A stretch of DNA of 64,000 nucleotides from the NCBI GenBank assembly GCA_004362315.1, contig SNWL01000004.1, positions 310,001-374,000 of the forward strand, given 5' to 3'. The translations under genes and the position numbers were made by a program. The notes beneath the pieces were generated by a model. That model worked only from the letters and a program-made list of their open reading frames with translations, ran no database searches and was not told where the DNA came from. The DNA comes from Mycobacterium sp. BK086 (GTDB lineage Bacteria; Actinomycetota; Actinomycetes; Mycobacteriales; Mycobacteriaceae). Below are positions 16,959 through 28,169 of this stretch, one piece after another. The number at the start of each line of letters is the position of its first letter. Position 1 is the first letter of the stretch.

Positions 16959-19900
16959 CGCCGTCCGCCGGATCGAGCTCATCGAAGCGGGCGAGCGCGG
17001 CGGCCAAGTCGGTCTCGTCGAAATGCTCGCTGCGGCAGACGCAGTCACCGTCCACCATCGCGACGGTGATTCCACGCCACTCGCTGTGGAAGCCGGCTGG
17101 CGATGAGCCGCAGGCGGTGTGGGTGAAGACCGCGCCGCCGCGACTGAGCCGATGTACCGCCTCGATCGAGAACTGCACATCCGGCGCCGTCTCCCAGCTG
17201 GCGCGGAGAAACGCCGGCAGGTCACCTGCAGCGAACGGCGTCACTCGGCGGTGGTCGATATTCACCACATCCGGCGTCCACGCCGGCAGTTCGTGCCTGT
17301 TGATCGTGCGGTTGTTCTCGACCAGCACAGCCCAGGTGTTCTCGTACGGCGCCGCTTCACCGGCGAGGTAACGCGATTCGAGCTCAGCGAATGCAGCGTC
17401 GATGTCCTCGAGATCGAAGACTATCCGCGCCACGATGAGGTCGTCGCAGTCGGTCTCCGCAATTGCGAGGAATTCGCTGAAGAACGGTTCCCCTTGGCTG
17501 TCCCCGCTTGAGTAACGGAATCGGCCGAGAGCCAACCGGTCGCCGCGAGTGGCTATGCAGGCCGCGAAGGCGTTCGCAGTTCCGGCATCCGCAGTCAACC
17601 GCAGTTGCTCAACGACGATGTCGCGGCCACGCGCGCTCCCGGCGTTCACCACGCTCCGCCGATCGTCGAAGCGAGTGTTGCAGGCCAACATCGCGGCAAC
17701 CGCTCCCCAGTCACGGGCCGCGTAGTGCGCCACTAGCAGGGCGCCCAACCGGCTGGCCGCATTCTCCGGGAGCGGCAGCCGTCGGTCGAGTTCGTCGAAC
17801 CGAGCGAGTGCGTCGTCGAGGTCGGCCTCGTCGAACAGTTCGCAGCGGTTGATCGCGTCGCCGTCGAATGTCAGCAGCGCGACCTCTCGCCACTCCGCGT
17901 CGAAGCCGCCTTCGGAAGTGCCGCGCTCGGTATGCGTAAACACCGCACCAAGATTGCTCAGCCGATGCACGGCCTCGATCCGGGTAGTGACGTCAGGCGC
18001 GACGGCCCACATGGCGGTCACGTAGGGATTCATTTGGCCGGGTGCCGAACCCACACCGAGCCGGTGGTCGATGTTCACCCAGTCCGGCGTCGTCTTCGAC
18101 AGCTCGTGGCGGTTGAAAGCGGCGTAGGTCTGGGTGACGAGCGACCATATCTGAGCGTGTGCGGCGGCTTCACCGGTCATATACCGGGCGTCGAGCTCGG
18201 CGAACGCGGCGTCGATGTCATCGGGGTCGAAGATCAGTTGAGTCGCTGTTCGTCCGTCGGTGTCGAGTTCAGCGATGACGAGATTGTCGACGCGAAAGGC
18301 ACCTGGTGTCCCGCTGTAGCGCGCGGTCGCGCGAGCGAGGACGAGCCGTTGCCCACGGGTCGCGATATCGATCGTCTCGAGAGAGCGGACACCAATCTCG
18401 GCGGCGGCGCGCAAGTCTGCCAGCATGGAGTCTCGACCGTGCCGGATCCCGGCATTCACGACTCGCCTTCGGTCCTCGTTGTACAAGTCATCGGCCACGA
18501 GCCCGGCCATGGCGTCCCAGTCGCGTGCGGCGAACGCGGTCCGAAAGCGCTTGGTCACTCGGGTTGCCTGATTCTCGAGATGCGTTGGTGCGCCGAGATT
18601 CTCGAAACGAGCGAGCGCCGCCTCCAGATCGGCTTCGTCGAACAGCTCGCTGTGAATGATCTGCTCACCGTCGACGGTCGCCACGACGACCTCACGCCAC
18701 TCCGCGTCAAACCCGTGCCGCGACGTGCCTGTCATCACGTGGGTGACGACGGAGCCGAGGCTGTTCAGCCGATGGACAGCCTCGATATAGAGCCGCAGGT
18801 TCGGCACTTCGTCGAACGTGGCCTGCACATAGGCCGCCATGTCGTCGGTGGCGAATGTTACCGACTTCCGGTGATCGGAATTCAGCCAGTCCTGCGATTC
18901 TTCAGGCAGTTCGTGCCTGTTCACGGCGGCGTAGGCGCGCACATGACGTGACCACATGTCCGCGTATGGGGCGGCTTCTCCTGCGAGGTAACGGGCGTCG
19001 AGTTCGGCTAACGCGGCGTCGATGTCATCGAGGTCGAACAGCACACCGGCGACACCGAGACCTTTCGTATCGATCTCGAAGACGCTCAGCATCTCCAGAC
19101 CGAAAGCGTCATTCCGCTGATGACCCGAGACCCTGGTCCGCATCAACGCAAGACGGTCGCCGCGGGTCGCGACGACCCATGATTCGGCATTCCTCACACC
19201 CATATCGGCGGCGGCCCGCATACTCGCCGTCTGGGCGAGGCGACCGCGCTGAACACCTCCGCTCACCACCCGTCGCCGATCGTCGGCGCAGATGTCGTCG
19301 CTAATCAATGCGGCCATCCCGTCCCAGTCGCGGACCATGAAACACGCGTTGTAGCGCTGGAAGATTCGGGCTGCCGCGTTGGCGTGAGGTGTTCGGAGAA
19401 CCGTGAGTTCCTCGAACCGCGCGAGAGCGGCGTCGAGATCGGCCTCGTCGAACCGCTCGCTGCGGCTGATCAGATCGCCGTCGACGATCGACAAGCAGAT
19501 TCCCCGCCGTTCGGCACGGAAGGCTTGATCCGCGGTCTCCGTCGCGGCGTAAGCGAACACCGTTCCACGCTCATCGAGTCGATGCACTGCCTCGATGTAG
19601 ATCGACATGTCCGTTGTCCCAGAGGGGAGTTCGGGGCTGATGACAGCGGCCACGTTTTCTGCGACGACAGACCATGCCGCGGCATGGGCGGCCGCCTCGC
19701 CGGCACCGAATCGAGCGTCGAGTTCGGCGAAGGCCGCATCGCGATCGTCGGGGTCGAAGGCCACGCCGAAAGCAAATCGGTTGTCGGCGTCGACTTCGAT
19801 GACGATCAGCACGTCTGAGCCGAACGCGTCGGGCCTCTTGTCACCTGATACACGCTGGCGAGCGAGTGCGAGGCGGTCTCCCCGAGTTGCAATGACGAAC

Positions 19901-22900
19901 GGATCGATGTTCCTCACCCCAACCTCAGCGATGGCCCGCATGTTGCCGATGACGGCCTCAGGGCCCCGCTGGATGCCACCGTTGACTACTCGACGGCGAT
20001 CGTCGTGGACGATGTCATCGGCAACGACATCGGCCATGGCGGCCCAGTCGCGAGTTCCGTACGTCTGCAGCCAACGCTCGTACGTTCGGGACGCTGCATT
20101 CGCCAACTGTGTTGCCGGACAGCTCAGTTCGTCGAACTTCGCGAGGGCGGCAGCAAGGTCGTCGAGGCGGAAAATCTCACAGCGATCGATCAGGTCGCCC
20201 GTCACCGTCGACAGAGCCACCTCTCGCCACTCCGCGTCGAAGCCCTGTTTGGACGTTCCTCGCGCTGCATAGGTCACGACCGCCCCGAGGTCGGTCAGCC
20301 GGTGCACCGATTCGATATGAACACGAACATCAGGCGCGAGATCCCGTATACCTTCGGCGTACGAAGATAGACCGCTTTCCTCGATCGTCATCAGGTCTCG
20401 GTGATCGATGTTGATCCAGTCCGGCGTCGTCGCGGGAAAAGCGCGCTGATTGAACGCGGCGAAGGCTCCCACAACAACGGACCACGTGTCCGCATGCTCT
20501 GCCGCTTCACCCGCGAGATATCGAGCGTCCAATTCGGCGATAGCAGAGTCGAGGTCGTCAATGTCGAACCACATCTGGAGAGCGATGTGCCCCTCGTCGT
20601 CAAGGCCATAGATCTGCAGCATCTCGTCATGTGGCGCCCCGGGGCTCACATCGTCGGGACGAAGCGCGAATCGGGTGAGGACCAGGCGCTCACCTCGCAC
20701 CGCGACAACGACTTGGGAGGCGTGGACGTTGCCTGCCTCGACAAGGCGCCTGTTCTCCTGTCCCCATTCCCCTGACGGGATATCCCTTTGCGTGAAACGG
20801 ACAATCTTTCGGCGACTCTCAACAAAGACCATCCGCGCAAATAGCTGCTCGAACTCGTCCCAGGCCTCGCGGCCGATCGCATCTAGCGCACGTTCACCAA
20901 CTCGCACACACGCCGTGTCCGGCTGGACGGGATGCGCCGAACGAGATTCTTGCTCGAACCGTGTGTTCAGCGCATCGAGTTCGATAATGGCCGCGTCGAG
21001 GTCTTCGACGTCGAACCACAATTGCAGACAGATTCTGCCGTCGCTGTCGATGCCTGCGAGCTGGAGGAACTCGTCCTGCGGAGCGCCGAGGCTGGCATCG
21101 TCGGTTCTCGTCGACAGGTTGACGAGAGCGAGTCGGTCGCCTCGTGCGGCGACGAGTGTCTGCGGATAGCGGGTGATCCCCAGCGCGACATAGTGACCCA
21201 TTTCCTCTCGCCATTGGTCGCGCGAGCGTTTGAGCGGCGCGACGCCGACGATCATCCGGCGACTTTCGAAGTCGATCTCATCGGCGAGAAGGTGTTCCAC
21301 CTCGTCCCACGCCTGGCGTTCGACGGCATCCACGAGCCGACGTCCCACCCGGAAGCACTCGTTGTCCGGTGCCGCGGTCGCCACCTCGGTCGCCGTGTGG
21401 CCGGCTGGCGCAGGTCGCCCTGCGAGCAGGCGGCGCGCCTTCTCCGACAGTGCCGCAGCCCCTTTGAGTTCGTAGAGTGCCAGCGCACGTTCGGCCGCTG
21501 CTCGCGCTCCAACCGTGTCTCCCGCCGCGCCCAGCACCGATGCCAGCGCGAGACACGCATCGCCGTGGTCGACCAGGGCGTCGGTGCGCTCGGCGATGGC
21601 GACGGCCTCCCCGGCCACCCGTCGCGCCTCGTCGTGCTCACCGGCCCGCGCCAGCAGCTGCGCCCGAACCGTCCGCCAGGCAATCGCGGCCTTGAACGCG
21701 TGACCGGCGAGACGCTCGCTCTCCGTACAGAGTTCGTCGGCTTCGACATCCCGATCGAGCGCGAGGCACGCCCGCGCCAACAGGGCGGCGGTCTCAGCTG
21801 TGTCCGCGTCCAGCCCCATGCGACGAAAGCCGTTGTAGGCCTTCCGTAGATGCCGCTCAGCAGCGGTTGCATCGTCGGCGACCAATTCGATGATGCCGGC
21901 GAACTGCTCCACTTCCAACACCGCGTGCCGCATACCCAACTCGCTGAGGGTGCGTCGGGCCGAGTCGATCAGCTGTCGGCCTGCCGCTGCGCGGCCGCGC
22001 AGCGCGTCCAACACACCTTGGCAGCGGGTCGAAGTCGCCTCCACGACAGGGGATCCCGTGGTGATCCGCAGCAATCGCACGACGTCGAGGCAGCGGCCGC
22101 CCGCTCGGGGAACCGGGTTCGGCCCCCATAACGCTGCGAGTGGCGCCCCGGCCAACACGGCATTGACGCGCCGGTGTTCGCGCGCACGGCGCGCTGCGGT
22201 CAGTGCCTGATCCAGCGCCGTCTCGCAATCACCGATTCGGCCGAGCCGAGCCAGACACCCGGCACGGACGGTATGCGCTTTGGCCTCCCCTGCCGGGTCC
22301 TGCAACGCGGCCAGTGCAAGGGCCGCGGCCCCCACCGCTGACTCCATCGCGTCCAACCGACCAGGATCGGTCAGCATCGCTAGTTGCCCGTCGAAACAGG
22401 TGCCCCAGGCCGACAGCCGCGGGGAATTCCCTGCAGTCGAGCGCAATTGGGTGACCGCGCCGCCTGCCGACACCACATCACCGGCCGCCAGCAGCGCTTC
22501 GCACCGGGCCACCAGGAGCTCGGCTTGCAGGTCGTCGCGATCGGGACGTTCGTCGTCGAGCTCCTCGAGGGCGTGCAATGCCTTGTCGTAAAGGTCGGCC
22601 GCACCTTCGTATCCGAGGCGCGCCATCGCCTGATCCGCGGCTCGTCGGCAATATTCGACGGCCTTGGCCGCATTTCCCGCCCACGCGCATTCGAAGTAGT
22701 GATAGGCGAGTTCGTCCAAGCGATCATCGTCGGCATCGCCCAGCTCGGACTCCAAGGCTGCGCCGATCTTCTGATGCAGCCGCATACGCCGCACCGACGG
22801 CAACTCGGCGAGTAGCGACTGCCGCACAAGTGCGTGGTTGAACCGGTATCGGCCGCCGGGCTCCTCGATGACGATGCCTGCCTTGCCCGCCTGGTCGAAA

Positions 22901-25200
22901 GCATCGACGAGGTCCCGCTCGACCACCTTCTCTACGAGATCGACAGCGAATCGACTGCCGACCACCGCGGCAGCGGCGAGAGCTGTATTGGATTCCGTAG
23001 GAAGCCGGGAAAGCCTGCGGCTCACAGCTTCTCGAATGCCCTGCGGCAGGCTGTTCGGATCCCAACGGCCACCGCTCTCCTCGACGTGATGCAAGGCTTC
23101 GATGAGGAAGAAGGGATTGCCGCCGGTGACCGACGCCAGCGCACGGGCCAGCTCCTCATCGGCGTAGCCGGCTTCGGCGACATAAGCGGTGACATCGTTC
23201 TCATCGAGGCCACCGAGCGCGAGACGAGTAGCCGAACCGTCGCGGTGCAGATCGGCGAGCATGGCGGCCAAGGGATGCGACCGATCGAGGTCCGTGCTGC
23301 GGTACGTACCGACGATCTGGACGCGGGCCTGCTCACCGAAGCGGAGCAGATGCCGCAGCAGCAGGAGCGTCGGCTTGGCCGCCCAGTGCAGGTCGTCGAG
23401 AACCAGGACGAGAGGGGCGCTTGCAGAGGCAACGCCCAGCAGTGCGACGACCGCGTCGAACAGCGCGTAGCGCTCGGCATCGGGAGCAGCGCGAGGCGCC
23501 GCGGCCAGATCGGGCAGCACGTCGGTGAGGGCCGGGACGAGTGGAAGTAGCGACTCGACGCCCCGCAATCCGCGTAACCGGTCGGCGCCCAAGCAGGGCA
23601 CGAGTGTTCGCATTGCTTCCGCGAACGGCTGATACGGCGCCCCCAGATCCTCGTCGCAGCGCCCATACACGACAACGGCACCCTGGCTGTGGGCTTGATA
23701 CGACCATTCGCCTGCGAGCCGAGTCTTGCCGACACCAGGTTCACCGGCGATCAGCACGGCGTGCGTGCCCGCCGTGAGGGTGGCCTGCCATGCCGCGAGC
23801 AGCCCCTCGAGCTCACTGGTACGGCCGACGAACGGACCCGGCCCGGTCAACACGGCCGGAAGAGCGGGCCGGTCCAGCGGCGCGGTCTCGGCGGGAACGC
23901 CGGGATCCTCGCCGTGTTGCAGGCGCAGCTCGAAGACGTGTTCCGGGCGGGTCAGGTTTTTCAGCTGACGCATCCCGAGGTCGGCGAGCACGACGTCGTC
24001 GGCCAGCGAATCGATGACGAGCTCGGCCGTCGCCCCGGAGCACAGGGTTTGGCCACCGGTTGCCAGCGATCGCAGCCGTGCGGCCCGATTGACCGCACGA
24101 CCGAAGTAGTCGCCATCGCGAAACTCGACCTCGCCGGTGTGCAGGGCGATCCGGATTCGCATCGGTTCGGCGAGCGGCCAGGGCTCCCGCCGAATTGCTT
24201 CTTGTAGCTCTACGGCGGCAGCGGCTGCCGACGACGGACGGTCGAAAACCGAGAACGTCGCGTCGCCTTCACCGCGGGTCTTGATCAGACGCCCACCGCC
24301 GAACGTGACTACCTGCTCGACGATCTCGTCGTGGCGGGCCAGTGCCGCACCCATCGCCTCGGCATCGACCTCCCACGCTGCGGTCGAGCCTTCTATGTCG
24401 GTCAGCAGAAAGGTCACCGCGCGCATGACGGCCGAGAAGTGTTGACCAGCAGGAAGTTCCAGTGAGATGTCCTGGGCGACGATCTTCGAGTCGAGCCTGC
24501 GCAGCTCCGGTCCCGGATCCACCCCCAACTCCTCGGCCAAGAGCCGACGGACCCGTTGATACGCCGCCAAGGCTTCGCCTTGTCTGCCTGCGCGGTAGAG
24601 GGCGAGCATCAGCTGAGCCCAGCGACGCTCACGCAACGGCGCGTCGGCGATTGCGGCTTCGAGCTCGCCGATGAGCTCAGCGGCCCGACCGGTGGCCAAT
24701 AGCGCGTCGGCGCGGTCCTCCACCAGCGCGGCGTGTCCCTCCACCCAACGGGTCCGCTCGGTTCCCCCACGCCTGCCGTCGGGAAGTTCGGGCGCACCAC
24801 GCCACAGTTTGAGGGCCGCGTCGAAATGGGTCGCCGCCAGCCGTGCATCGCCCGCGGCCATGGCCTCGCGCCCCAGTCCCGCGAGCGTTGTGTAACCGAT
24901 GGCGTCGATCTCGGCCGTGCTCAGCGTCCAGCCCGCGCCCTGGGTCAGGACGAAGCCATCGCCGAGGACGCGACGCAGAGCCGAGATGTGGGTCTGCAGC
25001 GCTTTGGCCGCGGTACGCGGCGGGTCCGTACCCCAGAGCAACTCGACCAGCGCATCCCCGGGCACCACTGCGCCGCCATATAGCCCAAGCATCGTCAGGA
25101 TGGCGCGGGGTTTCGCGCCCGGAATCGCGACCGGAAGACCGAACTGCCGGACCTGCAGAGGACCCAGAACCCCCAGCTCCACCGAAGAAAGCGTACTCAC
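16945..25200 (-). CDS. Giant multidomain regulator: SARP/BTAD + class III nucleotide cyclase + AAA ATPase + TPR + tandem NTF2-like array
   Basis: 2,751 residues from a GTG; no break or frameshift in 8.25 kb. Order: OmpR-type winged helix (1-95) and BTAD (100-245); class III cyclase (258-430) with metal ligands Asp268 and Asp313, Asp364, Asn371 and Arg375 kept, and Arg309 where canonical adenylyl cyclases have the purine-selecting Lys; AAA/STAND ATPase (452-800) with Walker A GEPGVGKT (486-493) and Walker B LVLVLDD (597-603); TPR-like helices (840-1265); then about 1,470 residues of NTF2/SnoaL-like modules. It lies 69 bases downstream of the cutinase gene on the same strand and has no KstR-like site. 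SARP and cyclase-ATPase fusions are known in mycobacteria, usually 800-1,200 residues; the C-terminal array is the unusual part. Function unknown; a ligand-gated cAMP/transcription sensor is inference. Confidence 0.85.
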   Translation of the reverse strand: MSTLSSVELGVLGPLQVRQFGLPVAIPGAKPRAILTMLGLYGGAVVPGDALVELLWGTDPPRTAAKALQTHISALRRVLGDGFVLTQGAGWTLSTAEIDAIGYTTLAGLGREAMAAGDARLAATHFDAALKLWRGAPELPDGRRGGTERTRWVEGHAALVEDRADALLATGRAAELIGELEAAIADAPLRERRWAQLMLALYRAGRQGEALAAYQRVRRLLAEELGVDPGPELRRLDSKIVAQDISLELPAGQHFSAVMRAVTFLLTDIEGSTAAWEVDAEAMGAALARHDEIVEQVVTFGGGRLIKTRGEGDATFSVFDRPSSAAAAAVELQEAIRREPWPLAEPMRIRIALHTGEVEFRDGDYFGRAVNRAARLRSLATGGQTLCSGATAELVIDSLADDVVLADLGMRQLKNLTRPEHVFELRLQHGEDPGVPAETAPLDRPALPAVLTGPGPFVGRTSELEGLLAAWQATLTAGTHAVLIAGEPGVGKTRLAGEWSYQAHSQGAVVVYGRCDEDLGAPYQPFAEAMRTLVPCLGADRLRGLRGVESLLPLVPALTDVLPDLAAAPRAAPDAERYALFDAVVALLGVASASAPLVLVLDDLHWAAKPTLLLLRHLLRFGEQARVQIVGTYRSTDLDRSHPLAAMLADLHRDGSATRLALGGLDENDVTAYVAEAGYADEELARALASVTGGNPFFLIEALHHVEESGGRWDPNSLPQGIREAVSRRLSRLPTESNTALAAAAVVGSRFAVDLVEKVVERDLVDAFDQAGKAGIVIEEPGGRYRFNHALVRQSLLAELPSVRRMRLHQKIGAALESELGDADDDRLDELAYHYFECAWAGNAAKAVEYCRRAADQAMARLGYEGAADLYDKALHALEELDDERPDRDDLQAELLVARCEALLAAGDVVSAGGAVTQLRSTAGNSPRLSAWGTCFDGQLAMLTDPGRLDAMESAVGAAALALAALQDPAGEAKAHTVRAGCLARLGRIGDCETALDQALTAARRAREHRRVNAVLAGAPLAALWGPNPVPRAGGRCLDVVRLLRITTGSPVVEATSTRCQGVLDALRGRAAAGRQLIDSARRTLSELGMRHAVLEVEQFAGIIELVADDATAAERHLRKAYNGFRRMGLDADTAETAALLARACLALDRDVEADELCTESERLAGHAFKAAIAWRTVRAQLLARAGEHDEARRVAGEAVAIAERTDALVDHGDACLALASVLGAAGDTVGARAAAERALALYELKGAAALSEKARRLLAGRPAPAGHTATEVATAAPDNECFRVGRRLVDAVERQAWDEVEHLLADEIDFESRRMIVGVAPLKRSRDQWREEMGHYVALGITRYPQTLVAARGDRLALVNLSTRTDDASLGAPQDEFLQLAGIDSDGRICLQLWFDVEDLDAAIIELDALNTRFEQESRSAHPVQPDTACVRVGERALDAIGREAWDEFEQLFARMVFVESRRKIVRFTQRDIPSGEWGQENRRLVEAGNVHASQVVVAVRGERLVLTRFALRPDDVSPGAPHDEMLQIYGLDDEGHIALQMWFDIDDLDSAIAELDARYLAGEAAEHADTWSVVVGAFAAFNQRAFPATTPDWINIDHRDLMTIEESGLSSYAEGIRDLAPDVRVHIESVHRLTDLGAVVTYAARGTSKQGFDAEWREVALSTVTGDLIDRCEIFRLDDLAAALAKFDELSCPATQLANAASRTYERWLQTYGTRDWAAMADVVADDIVHDDRRRVVNGGIQRGPEAVIGNMRAIAEVGVRNIDPFVIATRGDRLALARQRVSGDKRPDAFGSDVLIVIEVDADNRFAFGVAFDPDDRDAAFAELDARFGAGEAAAHAAAWSVVAENVAAVISPELPSGTTDMSIYIEAVHRLDERGTVFAYAATETADQAFRAERRGICLSIVDGDLISRSERFDEADLDAALARFEELTVLRTPHANAAARIFQRYNACFMVRDWDGMAALISDDICADDRRRVVSGGVQRGRLAQTASMRAAADMGVRNAESWVVATRGDRLALMRTRVSGHQRNDAFGLEMLSVFEIDTKGLGVAGVLFDLDDIDAALAELDARYLAGEAAPYADMWSRHVRAYAAVNRHELPEESQDWLNSDHRKSVTFATDDMAAYVQATFDEVPNLRLYIEAVHRLNSLGSVVTHVMTGTSRHGFDAEWREVVVATVDGEQIIHSELFDEADLEAALARFENLGAPTHLENQATRVTKRFRTAFAARDWDAMAGLVADDLYNEDRRRVVNAGIRHGRDSMLADLRAAAEIGVRSLETIDIATRGQRLVLARATARYSGTPGAFRVDNLVIAELDTDGRTATQLIFDPDDIDAAFAELDARYMTGEAAAHAQIWSLVTQTYAAFNRHELSKTTPDWVNIDHRLGVGSAPGQMNPYVTAMWAVAPDVTTRIEAVHRLSNLGAVFTHTERGTSEGGFDAEWREVALLTFDGDAINRCELFDEADLDDALARFDELDRRLPLPENAASRLGALLVAHYAARDWGAVAAMLACNTRFDDRRSVVNAGSARGRDIVVEQLRLTADAGTANAFAACIATRGDRLALGRFRYSSGDSQGEPFFSEFLAIAETDCDDLIVARIVFDLEDIDAAFAELESRYLAGEAAPYENTWAVLVENNRTINRHELPAWTPDVVNIDHRRVTPFAAGDLPAFLRASWETAPDVQFSIEAVHRLSRGGAVFTHTACGSSPAGFHSEWRGITVAMVDGDCVCRSEHFDETDLAAALARFDELDPADGASAS
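16963..21369 (-). repeat. Tandem array of NTF2-like modules encoded in the giant regulator
   Basis: Residues 1278-2746. Six alpha modules of about 140-148 residues share RDWxxMAxLVADD, [10 protein letters not shown] and [23 protein letters not shown]. Five beta modules of about 90-120 residues share DWVNIDHR, IEAVHRLxx[13 protein letters not shown] and [18 protein letters not shown]. Layout by nucleotide: alpha1 alone 20956-21369; alpha-beta units at 20110-20919, 19384-20109, 18580-19383, 17770-18579 and 16963-17769. The 19384-20109 unit has a shortened beta module. The similarity is visible at DNA level too, so copy number could vary by recombination. Confidence 0.85.
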
Positions 25201-25269
25201 AGGTGGAATCGTCAGCGGGTGAATTCACCACACGGTCAAGGTCCGGTAAAGAGCCCTGAGACAGCTGCG

Positions 25270-26001
25270 CTAACGGCTCGCCGTATTCGGCGCTGCAGCG
25301 CCTGCCGCGGCGGTGGCCGTAACGACCTTCTGCGCGGCGAATGTGGCCGCCTGAGCGGTCATCCCGTTGTCCGCATATGCCCCATGCGCGCCGTTGTCGC
25401 CGCCTGTCGGTGAGCAGATCGGGTCCTCGGCGATGCACTGGTCGATCGTCTTGGGACCGTAGAGTGCACCCACGGTGATCGGAGGCGCGCTGCGGTCGAT
25501 GCTGTTCAAGAAGCCGTTCGACGGCTTCCCGAACAACGCCACGGCGGCGACATGCCTGGCTACCTCGGCGGGCATCGGCCCGTTGATGCCGTTCGGCGGG
25601 ACGTAGCCGTCAGGGATCTTGTCCGCGGTGACGTAGCCGGCAACCGCGGCACCCTGCGAATAGCCGCCGAGCACGATCTTGGTGCTGGGACATCTGACTG
25701 CCATGTCCTGGACCCGGTTGCTGGCATCGATGACACCGTCGGCAGCGGCCGGAAAATTCAGCGAGGCAGGATAATTCACCGCGTAGACGTCGACGGACTT
25801 GCCGCCGAGCAGGGGCTCTGCCTTCAGCTGATCGACGAATGCCTGGCCGATCCCGCCCACCCCGGGCGGTTCGAATGTGCCACGGGCGAACACCACTTCG
25901 ACGTCGGGGCAATCCGCCGCCGAGGCGGCGGGAATGCCCATCGGCCACATCACCGATGCCGTGACGGTCAGGATCCCGGCGAGAAACAGCTTGCCACTCA
26001 T
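25270..26001 (-). CDS. Secreted cutinase-like serine esterase
   Basis: 243 residues. Signal peptide of about 28 residues ending AASA, then the mature start ADCPDVEVVFARGTFEPPG, typical of mycobacterial cutinase-like proteins. Catalytic triad Ser115 (GGYSQGA), Asp193 (EDPIC) and His206 (GAHGAY); cysteines 31/104 and 189/196 at the usual disulfide positions. Cutinase-family enzymes of mycobacteria act as lipases, esterases or phospholipases; release of sterols from sterol esters is an attractive role here but is inference. Lies between cyp142 and the giant regulator, all on the minus strand. Confidence 0.9.
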   Translation of the reverse strand: MSGKLFLAGILTVTASVMWPMGIPAASAADCPDVEVVFARGTFEPPGVGGIGQAFVDQLKAEPLLGGKSVDVYAVNYPASLNFPAAADGVIDASNRVQDMAVRCPSTKIVLGGYSQGAAVAGYVTADKIPDGYVPPNGINGPMPAEVARHVAAVALFGKPSNGFLNSIDRSAPPITVGALYGPKTIDQCIAEDPICSPTGGDNGAHGAYADNGMTAQAATFAAQKVVTATAAAGAAAPNTASR

Positions 26002-26023
26002 ATTGCCCCACAGAACTCGTCAT

Positions 26024-26055
26024 GCGATGCACGGGCGATGCCCCGGTGCATTCGC
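26024..26055 (-). terminator. Possible stem-loop terminator after cyp142
   Basis: ATGCAC (26027-26032) pairs with GTGCAT (26046-26051) and GGGC (26033-26036) with GCCC (26040-26043), with a 2-base bulge. It lies between the cyp142 stop and the cutinase start on the minus strand and could end or attenuate the cyp142 transcript. No U-tract follows, as is common in mycobacteria. Confidence 0.4.
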
Positions 26056-26122
26056 GAAGATGGGTTCTACGTTCCCGTAAGCGGCGAAGCCCAAACTTCT
26101 CGACCGCGCGCCCAGCGTGCGG

Positions 26123-27334
26123 CTACGCCAGAACGGGCTTCGACGGGGTGAACACCACCGGCATCGCCTCCAGCCCGCTGACGAAGTTCGCCGGCCGCAG
26201 CGGCAGGGCATTCTCGTCGGCGAGTCGCAGATCCGGGAGCCGCTCGAGAACCTTGCGCACCATGGTGCTCAACTCGAGACGAGCCAATTGATTGCCCAGG
26301 CAGAAGTGGGTTCCGAAGCCGAACGCCAAGTGGCTGTTCGGGTTCCGGTCGATACGGAAGTTCTCCGGGTCGCCGAACACCGACTCGTCGAAGTTCGCGC
26401 CTTCGAACATCAGCAGCATCTTCTCGCCCTCGCGCAGCTGCGTCCCGTGGAACTCGACGTCACGCATGGCCGTGCGCGCCATATTCTTGACCGGCGATGT
26501 CCAGCGCAGCATCTCCTCGATCGCACCCGGCAGCAGGCCTGGGTCGGCAAGCAGGCTCTGCCACTGATCCTGATGGCGCACAAGCTGTTCGGTGCCACCG
26601 GACAGTGTGTGCCGAGTGGTCTCGTCCCCGCCGATGAGAATCAGCAGGGTCTCCATGATGATCTCCTGGTCATCCATCCGCTGTCCTTCGACCTCGGAGT
26701 TGACCAGAATCGAGAACAGGTCGTCGGTGGGCTCCGCCCGGCGCTTGGCGATGGTCTCGATGGCGTAGGCGGAGTACCCGGCGAACGCGTCCATGACGGC
26801 CTGCAAGGTCTCGGCGTCGGCGGCCGAATTCAGGCCGCACACCAGGTCATCGGACCACTTCAACAGCGTCGACCGCTCTTCGGGGGCCACGCCGAGCATG
26901 TCGCCGATGACAGCCATCGGCAGCGGCGCGGCGATATCGCGAACGAAGTCGCACTCCCCTTTCTCGCAGACCGCGTCGATCAGCGTGTCGCACAGCTCGT
27001 CGATCCCGGCGACCTTGTCCATCACCCGCTTGCGGGTGAATCCGGCGTTGACGAGCTTGCGGCGCAACAGATGTCCGGGATCGTCCATGTCGATCATGTA
27101 CGGCATGCCCGGGTTGTCCGGCCGGATACCCCCGGTGTTGGAGAACGTCTCCGGGTCGCGCTCGGCGTCGATCACGGCCTGATAGCTCGCCGCCGCGGCC
27201 AACCCGTTGCGATCGCGGAACACCGGCTCGTTGGCCCGCATCCAGCGATAGGCCTCGCGCGCATTACCGTCGGCGTAGAAACTTCCTTCGGTCAGATCAA
27301 CATTCGGCTTGGCTGGAGCCAGAGTGCCTGTCAT
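26123..27334 (-). CDS. cyp142: CYP142, cholesterol C26 (27) monooxygenase
   Basis: 403 residues from an ATG with a good ribosome site (GGAGGG, 6 bases upstream). Cytochrome P450: I-helix IGGDETTRHTLSG, ExxR in EEMLRW, heme-binding loop FGFGTHFCLGNQLA with proximal Cys345. Orthologue of Rv3518c. CYP142 oxidises the sterol side-chain terminus to the carboxylic acid with the stereochemistry opposite to CYP125 and can replace it in some strains. Electrons probably come from FdxD. No KstR-like palindrome was found in the 57-base gap to the divergent gene. Confidence 0.94.
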   Translation of the reverse strand: MTGTLAPAKPNVDLTEGSFYADGNAREAYRWMRANEPVFRDRNGLAAAASYQAVIDAERDPETFSNTGGIRPDNPGMPYMIDMDDPGHLLRRKLVNAGFTRKRVMDKVAGIDELCDTLIDAVCEKGECDFVRDIAAPLPMAVIGDMLGVAPEERSTLLKWSDDLVCGLNSAADAETLQAVMDAFAGYSAYAIETIAKRRAEPTDDLFSILVNSEVEGQRMDDQEIIMETLLILIGGDETTRHTLSGGTEQLVRHQDQWQSLLADPGLLPGAIEEMLRWTSPVKNMARTAMRDVEFHGTQLREGEKMLLMFEGANFDESVFGDPENFRIDRNPNSHLAFGFGTHFCLGNQLARLELSTMVRKVLERLPDLRLADENALPLRPANFVSGLEAMPVVFTPSKPVLA

Positions 27335-27391
27335 CTAATTCCCTCCATACTTCTGTCCACGCAAGGTCTCCAAGCGGATTACAGTGTCCGC

Positions 27392-28111
27392 ATGTCTGAT
27401 TCGCAGCACACCATTGCCGGCACAGTGCTCACCATGCCCGTGCGAATTCGCAAGGCCGATGTGCACACGGCGATGTTCTCGGTTCCGGCCGACGCCGCGC
27501 AGCGACTCATCGACTACAGCGGTTTGAAGGTCTGCCAGTTCCGGCCGGGTCGCGCGGTGGTGAACCTGATGCTTGCCCGCTACATCGACGGTGACCTCGG
27601 CAAGTACCACGAATTCGGCACGTGCGTGATGGTCAATCCCCCAGGCTCGAACGCCAGCGGTCTCAAGGCCCTCGGCGACGCCGCGGCCTTCATCCATCAC
27701 CTGCCGGTCGACCAGGAGTTCACGCTCGAGGCCGGCCGCACGATTTGGGGCTTCCCCAAGATCATGGCGGACTTCAATGTTCGCGACGCCAGCCCGTTCA
27801 CCTTCGACGTGAGCGAGAACGGCTCGCTGATCGCCGGCATCGAATTCCACCGGGGCCTGCCGATTCCGTCGCTGCGTCCGCGCAGCCAGGTCCTCAAGAC
27901 CTACACGTTCTCCGACGGCACCACCCGGGAAGTGCCCTGGGAGATGAAGAACTCCGGGGTTCGATTCCGGCCGGGCGGCGCGACCTTGAAGCTGGGCGAT
28001 CACCCGTACGCCAAAGAGCTGGCCTCGCTGGGGCTGCCCAAGCGCGCGATGGTGTCGGGATCGGTCGCCCACGTCGAAATGACGTTCGGCGACGCCCACA
28101 TCCTGCGCTGA
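27392..28111 (+). CDS. Acetoacetate decarboxylase-family protein (Rv3519-like)
   Basis: 239 residues from the ATG at 27392; the longer frame starting at 26117 is an antisense read of cyp142. The central EAGRTIWGFPKIMADF segment (about 113-127) matches the acetoacetate decarboxylase family, with Lys123 at the position of the Schiff-base lysine. The family also contains non-decarboxylating hydratase/dehydratase-like members, so activity should not be assumed. Conserved at this site across mycobacterial sterol clusters; role unknown. Confidence 0.82.
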   Translation: MSDSQHTIAGTVLTMPVRIRKADVHTAMFSVPADAAQRLIDYSGLKVCQFRPGRAVVNLMLARYIDGDLGKYHEFGTCVMVNPPGSNASGLKALGDAAAFIHHLPVDQEFTLEAGRTIWGFPKIMADFNVRDASPFTFDVSENGSLIAGIEFHRGLPIPSLRPRSQVLKTYTFSDGTTREVPWEMKNSGVRFRPGGATLKLGDHPYAKELASLGLPKRAMVSGSVAHVEMTFGDAHILR

Positions 28112-28169
28112 GCGCGCGTGAGTCATCCGGTCAATCTAGAGCCCGGACTAGACAACTCGCAAGAAGTGT

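Noticed and set aside
16963..21369. Regular repeats considered as CRISPR or satellite DNA.
   Set aside because: Units are about 720-810 bases, in frame, diverged and protein coding.
27335..27391. Searched for a KstR site in the cyp142 / acetoacetate decarboxylase-like divergent gap.
   Set aside because: No AAC-N2-GTT core present; these genes may be read from elsewhere or regulated differently.
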